Below are positions 1-8,609 of a DNA stretch of 64,000 nt, piece by piece. The stretch comes from Rhodobacter sp. GTDB lineage: Bacteria > Pseudomonadota > Alphaproteobacteria > Rhodobacterales > Rhodobacteraceae. Numbering within the stretch: the stretch's first letter is position 1; each line of letters opens with the position of its first letter. The notes beneath the pieces were generated by a model, which was not told the DNA's origin, did no database searches, and worked only from the letters and a program-made list of their open reading frames with translations. The stretch covers positions 708,001 through 772,000 of the forward strand of contig JACKKF010000013.1 in the NCBI GenBank assembly GCA_020637555.1. Direction: 5' to 3'. The position numbers and the translations under genes are program-made.

Positions 1-930
1 GCTGTTCACATAGGGCGCCAGGAACAGGGTGATCTCGCGCGCATGGGCCAATTGCCCGGCAAGAAAGCGCCGCATCGTTTCCGACATGCCCAGCGGTGCC
101 GCCGCATCGCGAAAGGCAGGCTGTCCATCCGCGCCCCACAGGGACTGATGCACATGCGAGGACGACCCGGCGCGGTCTGTCGCGTATTTCGCCATGAAGG
201 TGACGGACTTGCCCTGCGCGTGGGCGATTTCCTTGGTGGCGGTCTTGGTGATGACGTGATTGTCGGCGGTGCGCAGGGCGTCGGCATAGCGGATGTTGAC
301 CTCGGCCTGCCCCGCCTCGGCCTCGCCCTTGGTGTTCTCGACCGGGATCCCCGCGCCGTGCAACCCGTTGCGCAAGGCCCGCATCAGGGGCTCTTCCTTG
401 GTGGTCTGGAAGACGTGATAATCCTCGTTATAGCCCGCGACGGGCCTGAGCTGAACCGGCCCCGCGTCGCGCAGCGCGTCATACGGGGTGTCAAAGACAA
501 AGAACTCCAGCTCGCTGGCCATCATCGCCTCGAATCCCATGGCTCGGGCACGCGCCACCTGCCGCTTCAGGATCGCGCGCGGCGATTGGGCAATCTCGGC
601 ATGCGTCACGGGGTGCAGCAGGTCGCACAGCACCAGCGCCGTGCCCGCCAGCCAGGGCAGGGGCCTGAGCGTCGCCAGATCGGGTTTCATCAGATAGTCG
701 CCATACCCCTTGTCCCACCCGGCAGCGGCATAGCCGGGCACGGGGGTCATCTCCATGTCCACGGTCAGCAGGTAGTCGCAGCAATGCGTTTCCTCCCAGC
801 CGTGTGCGAGGAAATGCGCGGCGTGGAACCGCTTGCCCATCAGGCGACCCTGCATGTCCACCGCGGCGGCGACCACCGTGTCGATGGCGTCCTGGTCAAA
901 TGCCTCTTGCAACCGTTCCAACGTCCACAT
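1..930 (-). CDS. Glutamine synthetase family protein (gamma-glutamyl ligase type), C-terminus beyond window
   Basis: The reading frame is open from an ATG at 930 to the left edge, giving the first 310 residues. The product reads as a glutamine synthetase fold enzyme: an E-x-E metal-binding strand (SELEFF) near residue 140, NIRYAD near 213, and the ATP/glutamate-binding GSSSHVHQSL near 255-265. These features fit the GlnA4/PuuA-like branch, whose members ligate glutamate to amines, better than housekeeping GlnA. The C-terminal catalytic Arg region and adenylylation loop are not visible. The next gene on the same strand is an N-formylglutamate amidohydrolase, so a role in amine or glutamate-derivative breakdown is likely; the substrate cannot be told from sequence. 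No internal stop or frameshift is seen. Confidence 0.85.
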   Translation of the reverse strand, partial: MWTLERLQEAFDQDAIDTVVAAAVDMQGRLMGKRFHAAHFLAHGWEETHCCDYLLTVDMEMTPVPGYAAAGWDKGYGDYLMKPDLATLRPLPWLAGTALVLCDLLHPVTHAEIAQSPRAILKRQVARARAMGFEAMMASELEFFVFDTPYDALRDAGPVQLRPVAGYNEDYHVFQTTKEEPLMRALRNGLHGAGIPVENTKGEAEAGQAEVNIRYADALRTADNHVITKTATKEIAHAQGKSVTFMAKYATDRAGSSSHVHQSLWGADGQPAFRDAAAPLGMSETMRRFLAGQLAHAREITLFLAPYVNS

Positions 931-979
931 GCGCCGCCCTTTCCGTGCCTTGACAGCCGCCGGGGGTGACGACCCCGCG

Positions 980-1792
980 CTATCCCGTCCTTGCCAGTGC
1001 CTCGGCCAGAACCGGCGCCAGCCGGTCCGCCATGTCCGCCTGTTGCGCCGGGGTCGCGATCAGGTCGTTGCGCACCTCGAGCATGGTGTTCGACAACCGC
1101 ATCGGCACGGCATGCAGGCGGATGGTATGCGTCACATCCCCCTGGGCCGAGTAGGGCTCGTTCAGGCGGGTGTCCAATCCGCACCCCGTCGCGGCCGCGA
1201 TGACGGCCAGGCTCAGGCGCGTGTCGTCGTCATGGATCACGCCGAATTCCACCGCGCGCCGGGTGCCCATGTAGACCGGGGTGAAGGAATGCACCGCGAT
1301 CAGCACCGGCCTGCGACCCAGCGCGACCAGTCGCGCGATCTCGGCGTGCAGACTGGCGTGAAACGGCACGCAAACCGCCTGGACGCGAGCCAGCCGCGCG
1401 GCGGGGGTCAGGGCGCTGTTGCCGGGAATGTCGTGCACCTCGGACCGGGGGGGCATGGCGCCGGGATGATCGGGCGCGCGATTCAGGTCGTAGACCAGCC
1501 TGGACAGCGGGGCATGCACCAGGATCGCGCCGCCCGTCGCAGGGGCCAGTCTTTCGGCAAGCCCCCGGGCCAGCCCCAGCGCGCCGATATCCCAGGCGGC
1601 GTGCGAGCGGCGCGTGACCTCGTCGATTCCCAGGTCGCCGCCCAGGTCCGGATGCTCCAGCGCCAGGGTGTTCGATCCGTGTTCGCAGATCAGCACCAGC
1701 CCGGCCGGCTGTTCGCCGCGACCGGGCGTGCCATCGGCCAGCCAGTGTTCGACATGGGCGGAAAACAGGGGGGCGGGGTGCGCGGTGCTCAT
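980..1792 (-). CDS. N-formylglutamate amidohydrolase family protein
   Basis: This 270-residue protein belongs to the N-formylglutamate amidohydrolase family (HutG/DUF1537-unrelated zinc hydrolases that cleave N-formylglutamate or similar amides). Visible hallmarks are the CEHGSN motif near residue 36, the DIGA segment, a conserved RLVYDLNR stretch, and HSFTP near residue 165. Length fits the family. It lies 49 bp upstream of the glutamine synthetase-like gene on the same strand, so the two are probably one operon acting on glutamyl or formyl-glutamyl intermediates. There are no hut genes in view, so a classical histidine-degradation role is not supported here. Confidence 0.85.
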   Translation of the reverse strand: MSTAHPAPLFSAHVEHWLADGTPGRGEQPAGLVLICEHGSNTLALEHPDLGGDLGIDEVTRRSHAAWDIGALGLARGLAERLAPATGGAILVHAPLSRLVYDLNRAPDHPGAMPPRSEVHDIPGNSALTPAARLARVQAVCVPFHASLHAEIARLVALGRRPVLIAVHSFTPVYMGTRRAVEFGVIHDDDTRLSLAVIAAATGCGLDTRLNEPYSAQGDVTHTIRLHAVPMRLSNTMLEVRNDLIATPAQQADMADRLAPVLAEALARTG

Positions 1793-1842
1793 GCCGCCGA
1801 GGGTGAGCGCCCCTCACCCGGCTGTCAAGCGTCAATGCCCCC

Positions 1843-2628
1843 TTAAGGCATTGTTCCAAATTGCACAAATGCCGGGAAAAGCGCCACTGCGGCGCCTGCC
1901 ATGGCCAGCGACGCGCCAAAGGGCACACGCCCCAGCCGGGTCAGGGGGCGGCGCCTGCGTCCGGCACGCAGGCCGGCCAGCACGAGCGCGGTCAAAGCCC
2001 CCAGAAGCACCGCCATCGGCAGGCGGTCCGGCCCCAGCGCCAGGCCCAGAACGCCCGCCAGCAGCACGTCGCCCATGCCCATGCCGTCGCGCCCGGTGCG
2101 CCAGCGATAGACCACGCGCAGCGCCCAGAACGCGCCGAGGCCGCTGGTGGCGCCGATCAGCGCCCAGGCCAGCCGCTGATCCCACGCGGGCCAGCCAGTG
2201 CCGTCCCCGGCCAGCGCCAGGCCGAGCCCCAGCAGGGCCGCCGGGATCATCAGGGCATCGGGCAGGCGGAACCGCCTGAGGTCGGCCACCGCCAGCGCCA
2301 GCAGGGCCCAGCACCAGCCCGCCAGCAGCAGCGCGCGGCCCGGGTCGGGGGCGCTCAACGCCGCCGCGCCGCCAAACAGCGCGCCGGCCAGTTCGGCCTG
2401 CCACAGCGCGGGCGGGATCGGCGCCCCGCAATGCCGGCAGCGCCCGCGCAAGGCCGCAAAACTGATCAGCGGCACCAGATCGGCAGGGCCCAGCGTCGTC
2501 TTGCACGACCGGCACCGCGAGCGGTCGAACACCAGACCCTCGCCCCTCAGGGTGCGTTCGGCGGCCAGTGCCGCGAACGACCCGGCCGCGGCGCCCAGAA
2601 TCGTCATCAGCAGCGGGACGATCAGCAT
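1843..2628 (-). CDS. gspO: Type II secretion prepilin peptidase GspO
   Basis: The 261-residue integral membrane protein would cleave and N-methylate the pseudopilins GspG-K at the inner membrane. It carries the N-terminal CxxC pair (C39/C42) and second CxxC (C64/C67) of the cytoplasmic zinc-binding methylase region. The two catalytic aspartates of this aspartyl protease family are visible: D116 in AVADLRR and D187 in the GMGD motif. About seven hydrophobic segments are present. The frame stays open far upstream through gspG on the other strand; the ATG at 2628 is chosen because it precedes the first membrane helix and leaves a 75 bp divergent promoter gap to gspG. Unlike the usual layout, it is transcribed away from the pseudopilins. 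Confidence 0.9.
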   Translation of the reverse strand: MLIVPLLMTILGAAAGSFAALAAERTLRGEGLVFDRSRCRSCKTTLGPADLVPLISFAALRGRCRHCGAPIPPALWQAELAGALFGGAAALSAPDPGRALLLAGWCWALLALAVADLRRFRLPDALMIPAALLGLGLALAGDGTGWPAWDQRLAWALIGATSGLGAFWALRVVYRWRTGRDGMGMGDVLLAGVLGLALGPDRLPMAVLLGALTALVLAGLRAGRRRRPLTRLGRVPFGASLAMAGAAVALFPAFVQFGTMP

Positions 2629-2703
2629 CCGCCGCACCCCGCACCAGGTTGTGCGGCGGCGGGCATGGCGGTAATCTGGACGCAGGGCAAAACGGGGCAG
2701 AGC

Positions 2704-3171
2704 ATGACGGCAAGTATTCGCAGGGCGGCGCAGGGCGCGCAAGCACGGCGGCTGAGACGCGATGCGGGTCTCACCCTGATCGAATTGATGGTGGTCGTGG
2801 TGATCCTGGCGGTTCTGGCGGTGGTGATCGTGCCGCGTGTCATCGACCGGCCGGATCAGGCCCGCGCGGCGCGGGCGCGCGCGGACATCGCGACCCTTGC
2901 CACATCGCTGAACCTGTATCGGCTGGACAATGGCGCCTATCCCACGACCGATCAGGGATTGGCGGCGCTGGCCACACGGCCCACCCCCGCGCCTGCGAAC
3001 TGGGCGGATGGCGGCTATATCGCCCAGGTGCCGCTTGACCCCTGGGGGCGGCCCTATCTTTACCTCGCGCCCGGCGTTCACGGGGCGTTCGACATCGTCA
3101 GCCTGGGCGCCGATGGCGAAAGCGGAGGCGACGGCATCAATGCCGACATCACCAGCTGGCAGGGGGAATAA
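2704..3171 (+). CDS. gspG: Type II secretion major pseudopilin GspG
   Basis: This 155-residue protein is the main subunit of the periplasmic pseudopilus. It has the type IV prepilin signature G-LTLIEL with Glu at +5, followed by a hydrophobic helix. The conserved YRLDNGAYPTTDQGL segment and the C-terminal LGADGESGGDG calcium-binding loop are typical of GspG. The ATG at 2704 follows a purine-rich GGGGCAG stretch; the longer open frame upstream runs antisense through gspO and is not used. It is first gene of a tightly packed operon gspG-H-I-J-K-L-M-N. Confidence 0.93.
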   Translation: MTASIRRAAQGAQARRLRRDAGLTLIELMVVVVILAVLAVVIVPRVIDRPDQARAARARADIATLATSLNLYRLDNGAYPTTDQGLAALATRPTPAPANWADGGYIAQVPLDPWGRPYLYLAPGVHGAFDIVSLGADGESGGDGINADITSWQGE

Positions 3172-3649
3172 CCGGGCCTGCGGGCACGCGCGGTCGGGGT
3201 TCACCCTGATCGAGCTGTTGGTGGTGGTGACGATCCTGTCGATCCTGTCGCTGGGTGTGGGCCTGACGGCTAGCGGGGCCTTCGGTCAGCGCGCCGATCC
3301 CGCCGCCCTGCTGTCCGAGGCCGTCGAACGGGCGCGCGACCGGGCCGTTCTGGGGCAGGGGCTGACGGGCCTTGTCCCGCGCGGGGACGGCTGGCAACTC
3401 AGACTGCGCGATGCCGCGGGGGTGTGGCAGGACATGGGGCCCGTGGCGCACCCGCGCGGGCTGGCCGTCCGCTGGCAGATTGACGGGCGTGCGGCATTGC
3501 CGGGGTTCAGCCCGTCAGGCACCGATCAGCCGCCGCCCATCCTGTTCGCGCCCGATGGCGACAGCACGCCCTTTGCGGCAGCCCTGGTCAGCGACCGGGG
3601 GCGGCAGGACTGCGCCGCACCGCGGGCGGGGGGGCTGACATGCGACTGA
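3140..3649 (+). CDS. gspH: Type II secretion minor pseudopilin GspH
   Basis: The 169-residue product has a prepilin motif (SG-FTLIELL) with a +5 Glu and a hydrophobic N-terminal helix, then a beta-rich globular region typical of GspH minor pseudopilins. The only ATG before the prepilin motif is at 3140, which makes the gene overlap gspG by 32 bp and gives a leader of about 20 residues; a non-ATG start nearer the motif cannot be excluded. Cleavage by GspO is expected just before the Phe. Confidence 0.88.
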   Translation: MPTSPAGRGNNRACGHARSGFTLIELLVVVTILSILSLGVGLTASGAFGQRADPAALLSEAVERARDRAVLGQGLTGLVPRGDGWQLRLRDAAGVWQDMGPVAHPRGLAVRWQIDGRAALPGFSPSGTDQPPPILFAPDGDSTPFAAALVSDRGRQDCAAPRAGGLTCD

Positions 3650-3996
3650 GGCGTGGCTTCACCCTGATCGAACTGGCCGTGGCGGTGGCGATCCTGGCCA
3701 TCGGCACCATGGCGGCCTATCGCAGCTTTGACGCGGCGCAACGCGGGATCGGCGGGCAACTGGACCGCGCCCTGGCCACCGAGGTTGCGCTGAACCGCGC
3801 GGCCGAACTGCGGCTGAACGGGATGCAGGCGGGGCGCGGCCTGCCGTCCCGTGTCATCCAGGGCGGGCGCACCTGGACAATCGCGGTGCACGAGGCCGCC
3901 ATGGCCGGCGGCCTGATCGAGGCCACGATCGCGGTCACCGCCCCGGATCGTCCCGGAGCGCGGCTGGTCGCGGCGGTTCCGGCGCGGGGGCCATGA
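3640..3996 (+). CDS. gspI: Type II secretion minor pseudopilin GspI
   Basis: This 118-residue protein carries a very short leader (MRLRRG) followed by FTLIELAVAVAILA, the prepilin cleavage motif and helix. Length and the absence of a calcium loop fit GspI, which nucleates the pseudopilus tip with GspJ and GspK. The gene overlaps the end of gspH by 10 bp and is followed by gspJ in an ATGA overlap, so translational coupling is likely. Confidence 0.88.
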   Translation: MRLRRGFTLIELAVAVAILAIGTMAAYRSFDAAQRGIGGQLDRALATEVALNRAAELRLNGMQAGRGLPSRVIQGGRTWTIAVHEAAMAGGLIEATIAVTAPDRPGARLVAAVPARGP

Positions 3997-4499
3997 TGCG
4001 CAAGGGGTTCACCCTGATCGAACTGTTGGCGGCCATGGCGATTCTGGCCGTGGTCTCGGTCATGGCGGTGCAGGCACTGGGCGGGGTGTTCCACCAGCGC
4101 AGCGTGCTGGCCCGCCATGACGTGCGCGATCGCGCCGTGATCCGCGCGCTGGCGCTGTTGCGGCACGATCTGGCCAGCGCGGTGCCGCTGGAGCCGGGGG
4201 ATCGCACCCCCTCGGGCGGGATGCTGATCGACGGTTCGGGCGTCAGCTTTGCCGTGGGCGGGCTCGTGCCCGTGCCGGGCGGGACCGAGGGGCGCCTGGC
4301 GACGATCGCGTGGCAGGTGCGCGACGGCACGCTCTATCGCGAGGTCTCGGGCGTGGCGCAGCCCCTCCTGACCGATGTGCGCGCGCTGTCGGTCACGCCG
4401 ATCCAGCCCGACGCCGACCCCTGGCTGCTGGCCGCCGGATTCGAGGCCGTCGTGCAGACCGCCGATCTGGGCCCGCTGCGGCTGGTGGTGGCGCGATGA
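3993..4499 (+). CDS. gspJ: Type II secretion minor pseudopilin GspJ
   Basis: The 168-residue protein begins MMRKG-FTLIELLAAMAILA, a clear prepilin leader and helix with +5 Glu. The remaining region reads as a GspJ-type beta-rich tip domain (WQVRDGTLYRE, PLLTDV). It overlaps gspI by 4 bp and gspK by 4 bp. Role: tip complex of the pseudopilus with GspI and GspK. Confidence 0.88.
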   Translation: MMRKGFTLIELLAAMAILAVVSVMAVQALGGVFHQRSVLARHDVRDRAVIRALALLRHDLASAVPLEPGDRTPSGGMLIDGSGVSFAVGGLVPVPGGTEGRLATIAWQVRDGTLYREVSGVAQPLLTDVRALSVTPIQPDADPWLLAAGFEAVVQTADLGPLRLVVAR

Positions 4500-5335
4500 C
4501 CCGGCGTCCCGGCATGGCCCTGATCCAGGCGCTGCTGATCGTCGCCGCGCTGGCTGCTGTCGCCGCCGCGCTGATGCAGCGGACGGGGCGGGCTACAGAG
4601 CGCCTGGCCTGGCACCAACAGGCGGCGCAGGCGGCGCTGTATCTCGATGGCGGGGTCGAACAGCTTCGCGCGATGCTGCCCGGCGAGGGGCCCGTGACCC
4701 TGCGCCAACCCTGGGCGCAACCGCGCGCGGGCGTGCGCATCGGCGATGCCACCCTGTCCTGGCAGGTCGAGGATCTGCAAGGTCGCTTCAATCTTTCGGT
4801 GCTGCTGGCCGATCCTGACGAGGTCTGGCGCGATGCCTTCGTGCGGCTGGCCCGCAGCCAGGGCCTGCCGGCCAGCCTGGCACGGCGGATCGCCGCGCGT
4901 TTCGCCGCCCAGCGTGGCCTGTCGCCCGCCGCGCCCTGGTCGTTGCCCGGCGATGCCGGAGATGGCGCAGACCTTGTTGCGCAGCTGGCGGTCTGGCCAC
5001 CGCAGGACGGTTTCAACATCAACACCCTGTCGCCGCCAGTGCTGGCCGCCCTGGTTCCCGCCCTGCCCGAGGCGACGCGCAGCGCCATCCTGCGCCACGT
5101 CGCGCGTGAGCCGGTCGCCGATGTCCCGGCCCTGATCGACTGGGTGCAGCGCACCCAGGGCGAGGGGCCGGCGACGCTGATGTCCCTGTTGCCGCTGACC
5201 ACCGGCTCGCACTGGTTCCTGGCCCGGCTGGAAGTGCGGCTTGACAGCCTCGTTCTGCGCCGGTCTGTTGTTCTCAGATCCGGCGGTCCGACAGGGCGCA
5301 GTGCCGTCATCCTGTCCATGCCCGAGTTCGACTGA
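4496..5335 (+). CDS. gspK: Type II secretion tip pseudopilin GspK
   Basis: This 279-residue protein is the large pseudopilin that caps the pseudopilus. It begins MTRRPG-MALIQALLIVAAL: a prepilin-like leader whose +5 residue is Gln instead of Glu, as expected since GspK characteristically lacks the +5 Glu. Conserved GspK segments DLQGRFNLS (near residue 97) and FNINTLSPPVLAAL (near 175) are present. The start at 4496 overlaps the gspJ stop in ATGA; the longer open frame upstream overlaps gspJ and is rejected. Confidence 0.9.
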   Translation: MTRRPGMALIQALLIVAALAAVAAALMQRTGRATERLAWHQQAAQAALYLDGGVEQLRAMLPGEGPVTLRQPWAQPRAGVRIGDATLSWQVEDLQGRFNLSVLLADPDEVWRDAFVRLARSQGLPASLARRIAARFAAQRGLSPAAPWSLPGDAGDGADLVAQLAVWPPQDGFNINTLSPPVLAALVPALPEATRSAILRHVAREPVADVPALIDWVQRTQGEGPATLMSLLPLTTGSHWFLARLEVRLDSLVLRRSVVLRSGGPTGRSAVILSMPEFD

Positions 5336-6459
5336 TGCGCAAACCCTCGCCTTCCGCAAGCCCGCCCGCGACCTGGCGGATCGGCGACGGTTCGCCGCCG
5401 GCCGGGCCCTTTGTGGCCCTGGTGCCGGGGGCCGATGCGCCGCTGCTGACCTTCAGTCTGCCCGCAACCCTGAAGGGCCCCGCGCGCGAGGATGTGGCGC
5501 GCCGCCAGTTGCGCGACCGGCTGGGCGCCGGGTTGGATCTGCGCCCCCTGGGACCCGAGGGCTGGACCCGGGCCGCGGTCGCGCACCGCGCCGACATCCT
5601 GCGCTGGCGGGGCGCGCTGGGCCCGGCGGCGGCGCGGTGTCGGGGGATCGTGCCCGAGTATCTGGCGCTGCCGGCGGCCCCGGGGCTGTGGGTCGTGCAG
5701 GCCGGGCGGGATGACATCGTCGTGCGACTGGGGCCAGACGACGGCTTTGCCGCCGAACCCGCGCTGGCCCGCGAAATGCTGCGCCAGGCGTTGGCCACTG
5801 CCGCGCCCCGGGTGGTGCTGCGGCTGGGCGAGGACGCGGCGCTGGACGCGGTCCTGGGCGACAGGCCACAGATCCGCCGCCTGGAGGACCTGCCCGAGGG
5901 GATGCAGCCGGACCGAATGACCGCCGCCAATCTGGCGGTGGACTTCGCCCGCGATCCCCGCGCCGACGCGGCCGGGATCGAAACCCGGCTCAGGCGCGTG
6001 CTGTGGCCGGCCGCGCTGGTCGTTCTGGGGGCGTTGGGATGGGCCGGGGCGCAGACGCTGGCGATCCGCCACGATCACGCGCAAGCCAGGGCGATCACGG
6101 CCCAGACACTGGCGGCCGTGCGCCGCGATCTTCTGCCTTCGGGACCGATCCTGGATCTGCAGGTGCAGGTCACGCGCGAGATCGACCGCCGCGCCCTGGC
6201 CGGCGGGGCCCAGGCCGCGCCACTGGGGCCGCTGGATCTGCTGCGCCAGGCCGCGCCGGTTCTGGCGGACCATGCGCAGATCGGGGGGATCACGCTGGCC
6301 AATGGCGCGCTTGATGTCGATGTCATCTTGCCCGATTTCCGCGCGCTGGATGCCGTGATCGCCGCGCTGGCCGAGGTCGGTGTCCAGGCCACGGCGTCAC
6401 GCACCGGGATTGACGATTCGGGCGTCGCCGCGACGCTCGCACTGGAGGGCGCGCCATGA
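5335..6459 (+). CDS. gspL: Type II secretion inner-membrane protein GspL
   Basis: The 374-residue product fits GspL: a cytoplasmic actin-like domain (residues 1 to about 215) that recruits the ATPase GspE, one transmembrane helix at about 222-240 (VLWPAALVVLGALGWAGAQ), and a periplasmic ferredoxin-like domain. Sequence conservation of GspL is low and the call rests strongly on order between gspK and gspM. Its ATG shares one base with the gspK stop. Confidence 0.82.
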   Translation: MRKPSPSASPPATWRIGDGSPPAGPFVALVPGADAPLLTFSLPATLKGPAREDVARRQLRDRLGAGLDLRPLGPEGWTRAAVAHRADILRWRGALGPAAARCRGIVPEYLALPAAPGLWVVQAGRDDIVVRLGPDDGFAAEPALAREMLRQALATAAPRVVLRLGEDAALDAVLGDRPQIRRLEDLPEGMQPDRMTAANLAVDFARDPRADAAGIETRLRRVLWPAALVVLGALGWAGAQTLAIRHDHAQARAITAQTLAAVRRDLLPSGPILDLQVQVTREIDRRALAGGAQAAPLGPLDLLRQAAPVLADHAQIGGITLANGALDVDVILPDFRALDAVIAALAEVGVQATASRTGIDDSGVAATLALEGAP

Positions 6460-6950
6460 TCGCCACGCTTGCCCGCGCCCTGTCCGGGCGCAGCCCGCGC
6501 GAACGCGGACTGCTGGCGCTGCTGGTGGTCCTGGCGCTGCCGGTGGCCTTTGTCGGGCTGGTCGTGCTGCCGCTGATCGACGCGCACGCCGCCGCCCGTG
6601 CGGAGCTGGATACGGCCCGGGCGCAGCGCGCGTGGTATCAGGCCCGTCAGGCCGAGATCGCGCTGTTGCCGGTTCCCGGCGCGCCGCAGCCCGTGGACCA
6701 CCCGGCGCCCGTGGGGCTGGGCGGGATCGAAACGCGGCTGATCGATGCCGGGCTGCGCCCTTCGGTCCGCCTGTTGCAGAATGCCCAGGGCGGCGCCGTG
6801 TCGATCGAATTGCAGGCGGTGCCGTTCGATGCGTTGATGGCGTGGCTCGATCTGGTCGGTCAGGGGGGCTACGCGGTGGCCGCCCTGCGGCTGACGCGGG
6901 CCGGGCCCGCGCTGGTCGATGCCGCGCTGTCACTGGAGCCGTTGCCATGA
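6456..6950 (+). CDS. gspM: Type II secretion protein GspM
   Basis: This 164-residue protein has a short cytoplasmic N-terminus with the SPRERGLLALL segment common to GspM, one transmembrane helix (residues about 18-40), a short coiled stretch and a small periplasmic domain. GspM pairs with GspL and GspC in the inner-membrane platform. It overlaps gspL by 4 bp and gspN by 4 bp. Confidence 0.82.
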   Translation: MIATLARALSGRSPRERGLLALLVVLALPVAFVGLVVLPLIDAHAAARAELDTARAQRAWYQARQAEIALLPVPGAPQPVDHPAPVGLGGIETRLIDAGLRPSVRLLQNAQGGAVSIELQAVPFDALMAWLDLVGQGGYAVAALRLTRAGPALVDAALSLEPLP

Positions 6951-7414
6951 TCCGCGCGCTGGCGGTGGTCCTCGGCCTGGCGCTGGGCCTGACGGCGGCG
7001 GTCGCGGTGGGCGGTCGCGTCGGTCACCTGCGCGCGCTGGGCCTGGCGCCGGCCTGGACCGACAGCCTGGACCCCGACGCCGGCCTGCCCGAGGGGCGGG
7101 GCACCGTGAACGGCGCGGCCCTGTCCTGGCAATGGCGCGGGCTGCGCGGTTGGGCTGTCACCCTGCGCGGGCCCGACTGGCAGGCGCAGGCGCAGGGCTG
7201 GCCACGGATCGAGGGCGTGGATCTGACGGACCTGCGCGGCGTGGTGCCCCTGGCGCAACTGGACGCAGGCGCCGGGGTTCTGGCCCTTGAGGGCGGCGCG
7301 CTGACCCTGGGGTGGACCGGTGTGCTGCGCGCGGGCCATGTTCAGGGGCAGGCGCGGTCAGGTCCGTTGGCGCTGCGCTGGACGGGCACCGCCTGGACGC
7401 CGGTCAGCCCGTGA
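6947..7414 (+). CDS. gspN: Type II secretion GspN-like protein (short)
   Basis: The 155-residue protein has an N-terminal hydrophobic anchor (IRALAVVLGLALGLTAAVAVG) and a periplasmic region with repeated LSWQWRGLRGW-like beta strands. Position directly after gspM and general layout suggest GspN, but it is clearly shorter than typical GspN (about 250 residues) and similarity is weak. Its ATG overlaps the gspM stop. The last 11 bp overlap the 3' end of gspF on the opposite strand. Confidence 0.62.
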   Translation: MIRALAVVLGLALGLTAAVAVGGRVGHLRALGLAPAWTDSLDPDAGLPEGRGTVNGAALSWQWRGLRGWAVTLRGPDWQAQAQGWPRIEGVDLTDLRGVVPLAQLDAGAGVLALEGGALTLGWTGVLRAGHVQGQARSGPLALRWTGTAWTPVSP

Positions 7415-8609
7415 CCAGCGATTGCATGTCAAAGATCGGCAGCAGGATCGCCAGAACGATGGTCAGCACCATGCCGCCGACAATCACCATCGAGGCGGGT
7501 TCGATGATGACCGACACGCGCTTGCGTTCGGTCCTGAGCCAGCTTTCGGCCAGAACCGCCGCGCGTTCCGTCATCGGCCCCAGCCGCGCCGAGGCTTCGC
7601 CCGCCTGCACCAGTTGCCGCGCCACGGGGTGCAGGAATGGCAGCCGCGCCAGCGCCTGCGACAGGCTTTCGCCCCGGCGCAGGGCTTCGCCCGCGTCATC
7701 GGCCAGCCGCCGGTAACGCGCGACTTCCAGAACACCCGCCGAATAGCGCAGGGCCTCGGGCAGGGGCAGCCGGGCGTTCACCACAACCGCCATCGTCCGC
7801 AGGTATTGCGCGGCCTCGGCCATGCGCAGGAACCGCCCGATCAGGGGCAGGCGCAGAAAGATCCCGTCGCGCCGGTCCCTCAGCGCAGGGGCGCGCGCGA
7901 TCCAGACCCAGCCTGCGACCATCAGTGCCAGCAGCGCCAGCAGCAGCAGCCAATGGTCGCGCACCCAGTCCACAAGGCCCATGACCGCCAGGGTCAGCGG
8001 TGGCAGCGGGCGCCCCGAGGTTTCGAACATCGCGACGATCTGCGGCGCGACCGTCGTCATCAGGATTGCGCAGACGACCACCGCGACCACGGTGACAAAG
8101 GCGGGATACACCAGGGCCGAGGCAATCGCCGCGCGGTCCCCGGCGCTGGTTTCCAGATGGTCGGCCAGGGTGTCGAACACGGCGGTCAGATCGCCCGACT
8201 GCTCGCCCGCGCGGATGGCGGCGGCATACCAGGGCGGCAGCGCGCCGCCCGCGCGGCCCAGGGCCTCGGCCAGGGGCTCGCCTTCGGTCAGGCCGGCGCG
8301 GGCCTCGGCGGCCAGGCGTTCGATGCGCGCGGCGCCGGCTGCGCCCTGAATGGCCTGAAGGGCGGCTTCCGCCGTCAGACCGGCGCCCAGCAGCACCGCC
8401 ATCTGACGGGTAAAGACCGACAGCAGGTCCCGGTCGATGCGGCGTTCGCGCCGGCGGGTTCGTGCCGGTCCTGCCTGAGCCTCGAGGGTCGAGGGCATCA
8501 GTCCCAGTGCCGACACGCGCGCCGAGGCGTCGGCTTCGTCCTCGGCCACCACGACACCGTGCTTGCGCTTTCCCTCAGGGGTGTAGGCGGTATAGGCGAA
8601 GGTCCTCAC
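7404..8609 (-). CDS. gspF: Type II secretion inner-membrane platform protein GspF
   Basis: This 401-residue polytopic protein contains two T2SSF domains, one before and one after the central membrane pair. Conserved segments include FTRQMAVLLGAGL near residue 66, the GEQSGDL motif near 145 and a C-terminal hydrophobic helix (VIVGGMVLTIVLAILLPIF). GspF couples the GspE motor to pseudopilus assembly. It follows gspE in an ATGA overlap and is the last gene of gspCDEF. Confidence 0.93.
   Translation of the reverse strand: MRTFAYTAYTPEGKRKHGVVVAEDEADASARVSALGLMPSTLEAQAGPARTRRRERRIDRDLLSVFTRQMAVLLGAGLTAEAALQAIQGAAGAARIERLAAEARAGLTEGEPLAEALGRAGGALPPWYAAAIRAGEQSGDLTAVFDTLADHLETSAGDRAAIASALVYPAFVTVVAVVVCAILMTTVAPQIVAMFETSGRPLPPLTLAVMGLVDWVRDHWLLLLALLALMVAGWVWIARAPALRDRRDGIFLRLPLIGRFLRMAEAAQYLRTMAVVVNARLPLPEALRYSAGVLEVARYRRLADDAGEALRRGESLSQALARLPFLHPVARQLVQAGEASARLGPMTERAAVLAESWLRTERKRVSVIIEPASMVIVGGMVLTIVLAILLPIFDMQSLVTG

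Noticed and set aside
1843..3204. 453-residue frame containing gspO
   Set aside because: The first about 190 codons run antisense through gspG and gspH; the membrane protein begins at 2628.
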